Shown here piece by piece: positions 6,289-8,360 of a DNA stretch of 8,360 bases. Below the pieces are notes generated by a model. It was not told the DNA's origin and searched no databases. It worked only from the letters and a program-made list of their open reading frames with translations. The DNA comes from Spirochaetaceae bacterium (GTDB lineage Bacteria > Spirochaetota > Spirochaetia > Treponematales > Breznakiellaceae). Both the position numbers and the translations under genes were made by a program. The stretch covers positions 1 through 8,360 of the forward strand of contig JAITHF010000123.1 of the NCBI GenBank assembly GCA_031280115.1, given 5' to 3'. Position 1 is the stretch's first letter, and each line of letters begins with the position of its first letter.

Positions 6289-7766
6289 GGCTTTATTGCA
6301 ATTGAAATCCCCGCAAACGCCTTGTCAAGAAGCATCGGGGAAGGGGCCTTGCTGAAACGGGAAACAAGAGGAACCGCCGCAAAGGGGACGGCAATGGCAA
6401 AGGACGCGGCCAGAGGGGATTTGGCCGGCCCCAAGGCGAAAAATAAGATGATTTCTAATGACAGGCCCGACAGAAGCCCGGCATACGCGCCGGCTTTGGT
6501 GGTATTTTTCCCGTAGAGCCCGTAAATATAGGGCGCGGCAAAGGCGCCGGACACGGCCCCCCAGCTCAATGACATGAGGGTAACGATAAAACTGAACTGG
6601 AAGCGGGAAATGAGGTACGAAATGATGACGAAAACCGCCGACAGGAAGCGCATCATAGCAACAGAGATGTCTTTGCCGGTCTTGGCGCTGATTCTTGAGG
6701 GGTACAGGTCTATGGCCACTGATGACGAGGAGACCAGCACCAGAGACGAGAGGGTTGACATGGACGCGGACAGCACGAGAAGGAGGATTAGCGCCATAAG
6801 CGGTTCAGGGAGCTGGCTGGTAAGCAGGGCCGGTACAATCCGGTCGTAAAAGACCGCGCCCCCTTCGCTGCGGGGGACGCTTTCCGGCGTAAAGAAAAAG
6901 TGGGAGAACGCGCCGGTAAGGTACGCCGAAAACCCGATGACCAGCGCGAAAATCGTGGTAACAAGCGCCGCCTTGGAGATGACCTGCTCGTTCTTGACGG
7001 CGTAGAACTTCTGGGTCATCTGGGGAAGCCCCCAGGTGCCGAAGCTGGTCATAAATACTAAAGAAAGCACGGTGAGCGCCGTGGGGCGTCCGGCCTCCGG
7101 TATATGAAGGAGGTAGTTCTCCCGAACTTTGGCGAGCATTTCAAAAAGCCCGCCTCCACGGGATGAAAGCACCCCGATCATGGCGGCGGCGCCGAAGAAC
7201 ATAATGATGCCTTGAATAAAATCCGTAACGGCTATGGCAAAGTAGCCCCCTAAAATCAGGTACACTCCGGTAAAGGCGATCATAATAAGGAGCGCCGTAT
7301 CGTAGGGGATATGAAAGACCGCCTCAAAGAGATGCCCCAGCCCCTTAAACACCGATGCCGAATAGGGGAGCAGAAAGAAGAATATCACCGACGCGGCCAC
7401 GGGTTTAAGGTGTTTGGCTTCGTACCGTTCCTGCAAGAATTCCGGCATGGTCATGGCGTCAAGGTTTTGCGTCATCCTTCGAGTGCGCCGCCCAAGCACG
7501 AGCCACGCGCCGAGGGCGCCGATAATCCCGTTTCCCAAGGCGATCCAGAGGGCGCTGAGGCCGAACTGCCAGCCCTGGGTTCCGGCGAACCCGATAAACA
7601 AGACCGCCGAGAAATAGGAGGTTCCGTAGGCCGCTGCCGAGACCCAGGGCCCCATGCTCCGGCCTCCAAGAAAAAAATCCCCCAGGGTTTTGGTCTTCTT
7701 CATGCCCCAGATCCCGATGCCGGTCATCACACATAAAAACACTGCCAAAAAAATAATGCCTGCCAT
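6285..7766 (-). CDS. Sodium:solute symporter (SSS/PutP family)
   Basis: This 493-residue integral membrane protein has about 13 hydrophobic segments and couples Na+ entry to uptake of a solute. Family features: FFLGGRSMGPW after the first membrane segment (31-41), GTSYFSAVLFIGFAG (48-62, unwound TM1-core region), FKGLGHLFEAVFHIP (140-154), ILGGYFAIAVTDFIQGIIMF (171-190, with the TDxxQ signature), and SASMSTLSSLVLVSSSSV (333-350), whose STLS matches the Ser/Thr Na+ ligands of the PutP AVMSTLS motif. I start it at ATG 7766 because the hydrophobic N terminus MAGIIFLAVFLC begins there and AGGA lies at 7774-7771. The open frame continues upstream to 7880, but that part is charged and overlaps the repeat element. 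The substrate (proline, another amino acid, acetate, pantothenate or a sugar) cannot be told. It is the first gene of a two-gene minus-strand operon. Confidence 0.93.
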   Translation of the reverse strand: MAGIIFLAVFLCVMTGIGIWGMKKTKTLGDFFLGGRSMGPWVSAAAYGTSYFSAVLFIGFAGTQGWQFGLSALWIALGNGIIGALGAWLVLGRRTRRMTQNLDAMTMPEFLQERYEAKHLKPVAASVIFFFLLPYSASVFKGLGHLFEAVFHIPYDTALLIMIAFTGVYLILGGYFAIAVTDFIQGIIMFFGAAAMIGVLSSRGGGLFEMLAKVRENYLLHIPEAGRPTALTVLSLVFMTSFGTWGLPQMTQKFYAVKNEQVISKAALVTTIFALVIGFSAYLTGAFSHFFFTPESVPRSEGGAVFYDRIVPALLTSQLPEPLMALILLLVLSASMSTLSSLVLVSSSSVAIDLYPSRISAKTGKDISVAMMRFLSAVFVIISYLISRFQFSFIVTLMSLSWGAVSGAFAAPYIYGLYGKNTTKAGAYAGLLSGLSLEIILFFALGPAKSPLAASFAIAVPFAAVPLVSRFSKAPSPMLLDKAFAGISIAIKP

Positions 7767-7784
7767 ATAGTCCTGCTTATTTAT

Positions 7785-7806
7785 AGTATAGATTTCGACA
7801 GTATAG
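7785..7806 (-). promoter_or_regulatory. Candidate promoter region of the symporter operon (two CTATACT boxes)
   Basis: On the minus strand CTATACT occurs twice, 15 bp apart (7806-7800 and 7791-7785), and each contains the -10-like hexamer TATACT. The proximal box would start transcription at about 7778, twelve bases before the ATG at 7766. That would leave room for the AGGA ribosome-binding sequence. I find no good -35 hexamer for either box, so an activator-dependent promoter or an operator is also possible. Confidence 0.35.
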
Positions 7807-7833
7807 CAGAAACCAGCTTCTTGCGCCACCTCC

Positions 7834-8231
7834 CCCCTGCGCCCCCTGCGCCCCCTGCGGGCAGCCGGAGGCTGTTTCACGTGCTTCTTGCGGCGGGAGG
7901 GTTTGCCCCCTGCGGGGGTTTCAGGTGCTTCTCGCAGCGATAGGGTTTGCCCCCTGCGGGGGATTCAGGTGCTTCTTGTAGCGATAGGGTTTGCAATTTT
8001 AGTCACAACCCCGAAGCGGCGCCTCAGCGGGCTTTGATAACGCACAGGCGCAGCGCATGAAGCCTTGAGGGGTGGTTTGGGGGCAGCCGAAGGCTGTTCC
8101 CTTACGGTAAGTTCGCAAAAGAATACGCAAAACAGGAAGCGCCGGTAAAAAAGCCCCCAAATTCTCTTAAAGAGGCGCGAAGCGCCGATAATTCGTTATA
8201 TACTAATGATTTATAGGGTGACAGAATGGTT
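7834..8231 (+). repeat. Composite repeat element, module copy U4
   Basis: This is the most complete copy in the window. It begins with a 10-bp-period run of CCCCCTGCG (about 7834-7860), then the hairpin CAGCC-GGA-GGCTG (7862-7874) and three 44-bp repeats. After these come the TAGTCACAACCCCGAAG block, GCGCCTCAGCGG, the hairpin CAGCC-GAA-GGCTG (8084-8096), GTTCGCAAAA, TACGCAAAACAGGAAGCGCC, AAAAAAGCCCCCAAATTCTC, the hairpin GGCGC-GAA-GCGCC (8174-8186), and the AT-rich tail CGTTATATACTAATGATTTA leading into the short array. The head faces the symporter start, about 70 bp away. A 43-bp stretch (8173-8215) is perfectly identical to the inverted copy U2, and about 31 bp around 8078-8108 is as well. 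No gene is apparent. Confidence 0.85.
7875..7994 (+). repeat. 44-bp tandem repeat inside module U4 (two full copies and a partial third)
   Basis: Copies start at 7875, 7919 and 7963, exactly 44 bp apart. Each begins TTTCA(C/G)GTGCTTCT or ATTCAGGTGCTTCT, continues GCG(G/A)-AGGGTTTGC, and the first two end in the inverted repeat CCCCCTGCGGGGG. The third stops at TTTGC and runs into the TTTTAGTCACAACC block. U1 and U3 have a single copy of the same segment, so this is a local expansion in U4. Confidence 0.9.
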
Positions 8232-8285
8232 TATTTTGACACCCGAATAAGTTATTCGGTTCCCAAAATGACTTTGTTTGGATCC
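8232..8285 (+). repeat. Short degenerate 21-bp array 3 attached to module U4
   Basis: Read on the minus strand, three cores sit about 20-21 bp apart in the usual scaffold: GGATCC (8280-8285), GGGAAC (8259-8264) and a GGGTGT-like core nearest the module. GGATCC lies in the palindrome TTGGATCCAA. This array mixes the two core types of array 2 and has more point changes, so it looks like an old or unexpanded version. Confidence 0.75.
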
Positions 8286-8360
8286 AACAAAACGCCTGAC
8301 CGAGCCGTGGGCGGAAGGGCGCGGGGCGGGAAGCCGTTGGTTGGGGGTTTGGGGGAACTG
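8286..8360 (+). repeat. Head of a further composite element (U5), cut by the window edge
   Basis: AAAACGCCTGACC, a GC-rich stretch, then GGAAGCCGTTGGTTGGGGG and TTTGGGGGAACTG follow the last core of array 3. The first part matches the head of U2 (after its GGATCCAAC junction, about 1482-1430 on the minus strand). The second part matches the central block of U3 (about 1770-1795 on the minus strand). So another element in the same orientation as U4 appears to begin here. Confidence 0.6.

Noticed and set aside
7767..7880. N-terminal extension of the symporter to 7880
   Set aside because: The added 38 residues are charged, come from promoter and repeat DNA, and precede a typical hydrophobic N terminus with its own AGGA site.

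Overview
The window looks like a chromosomal piece from a Gram-negative-type anaerobe. Its coding DNA is moderately GC-rich and is interrupted by AT-rich repeat arrays. A type III glutamine synthetase, a FadD-like acyl-CoA ligase, a PotA-like ATPase and a PutP-type sodium symporter would fit a host-associated spirochaete (Treponema-like) or a similar anaerobe. That taxonomic guess rests on gene content and style only and is tentative.

Layout. (1) 1-427, minus: 5' part of a PotA-type ABC transporter ATPase that runs off the left edge. (2) 548-1905: no credible gene. This stretch holds three copies of a composite repeat element, each a roughly 220-300 bp module rich in small hairpins with a 21-bp tandem array at its tail. 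(3) 1954-3654, plus: long-chain acyl-CoA synthetase/AMP-forming ligase with a C9 tract near its 3' end. (4) 3655-3795: intergenic, with a near-perfect sigma-54 promoter. (5) 3796-5916, plus: type III glutamine synthetase, glnN. (6) 5929-6288 and 6285-7766, minus: a small charged protein of unknown function and a sodium:solute symporter, overlapping as a two-gene operon that converges on glnN. (7) 7834-8360: a fourth copy of the composite element with a 44-bp tandem repeat and a short degenerate 21-bp array, then the head of a fifth copy.

The genes show separate metabolic roles (polyamine-type uptake, fatty-acid or other carboxylate activation, ammonium assimilation, Na+-coupled solute uptake) and no obvious shared pathway. 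The sigma-54 site ties glnN to nitrogen-type control.

The most unusual part is the repeat system. Every array has a 21-bp period (two helical turns) and a shared AACTTATTTTG-like scaffold, but the palindromic or near-palindromic 6-bp core differs between arrays and is fairly uniform in blocks within an array. The three complete modules nearest to genes (U1, U3 and U4) all point their head at the 5' end of the adjacent gene and their array away from it. I do not recognise this as a named element family.
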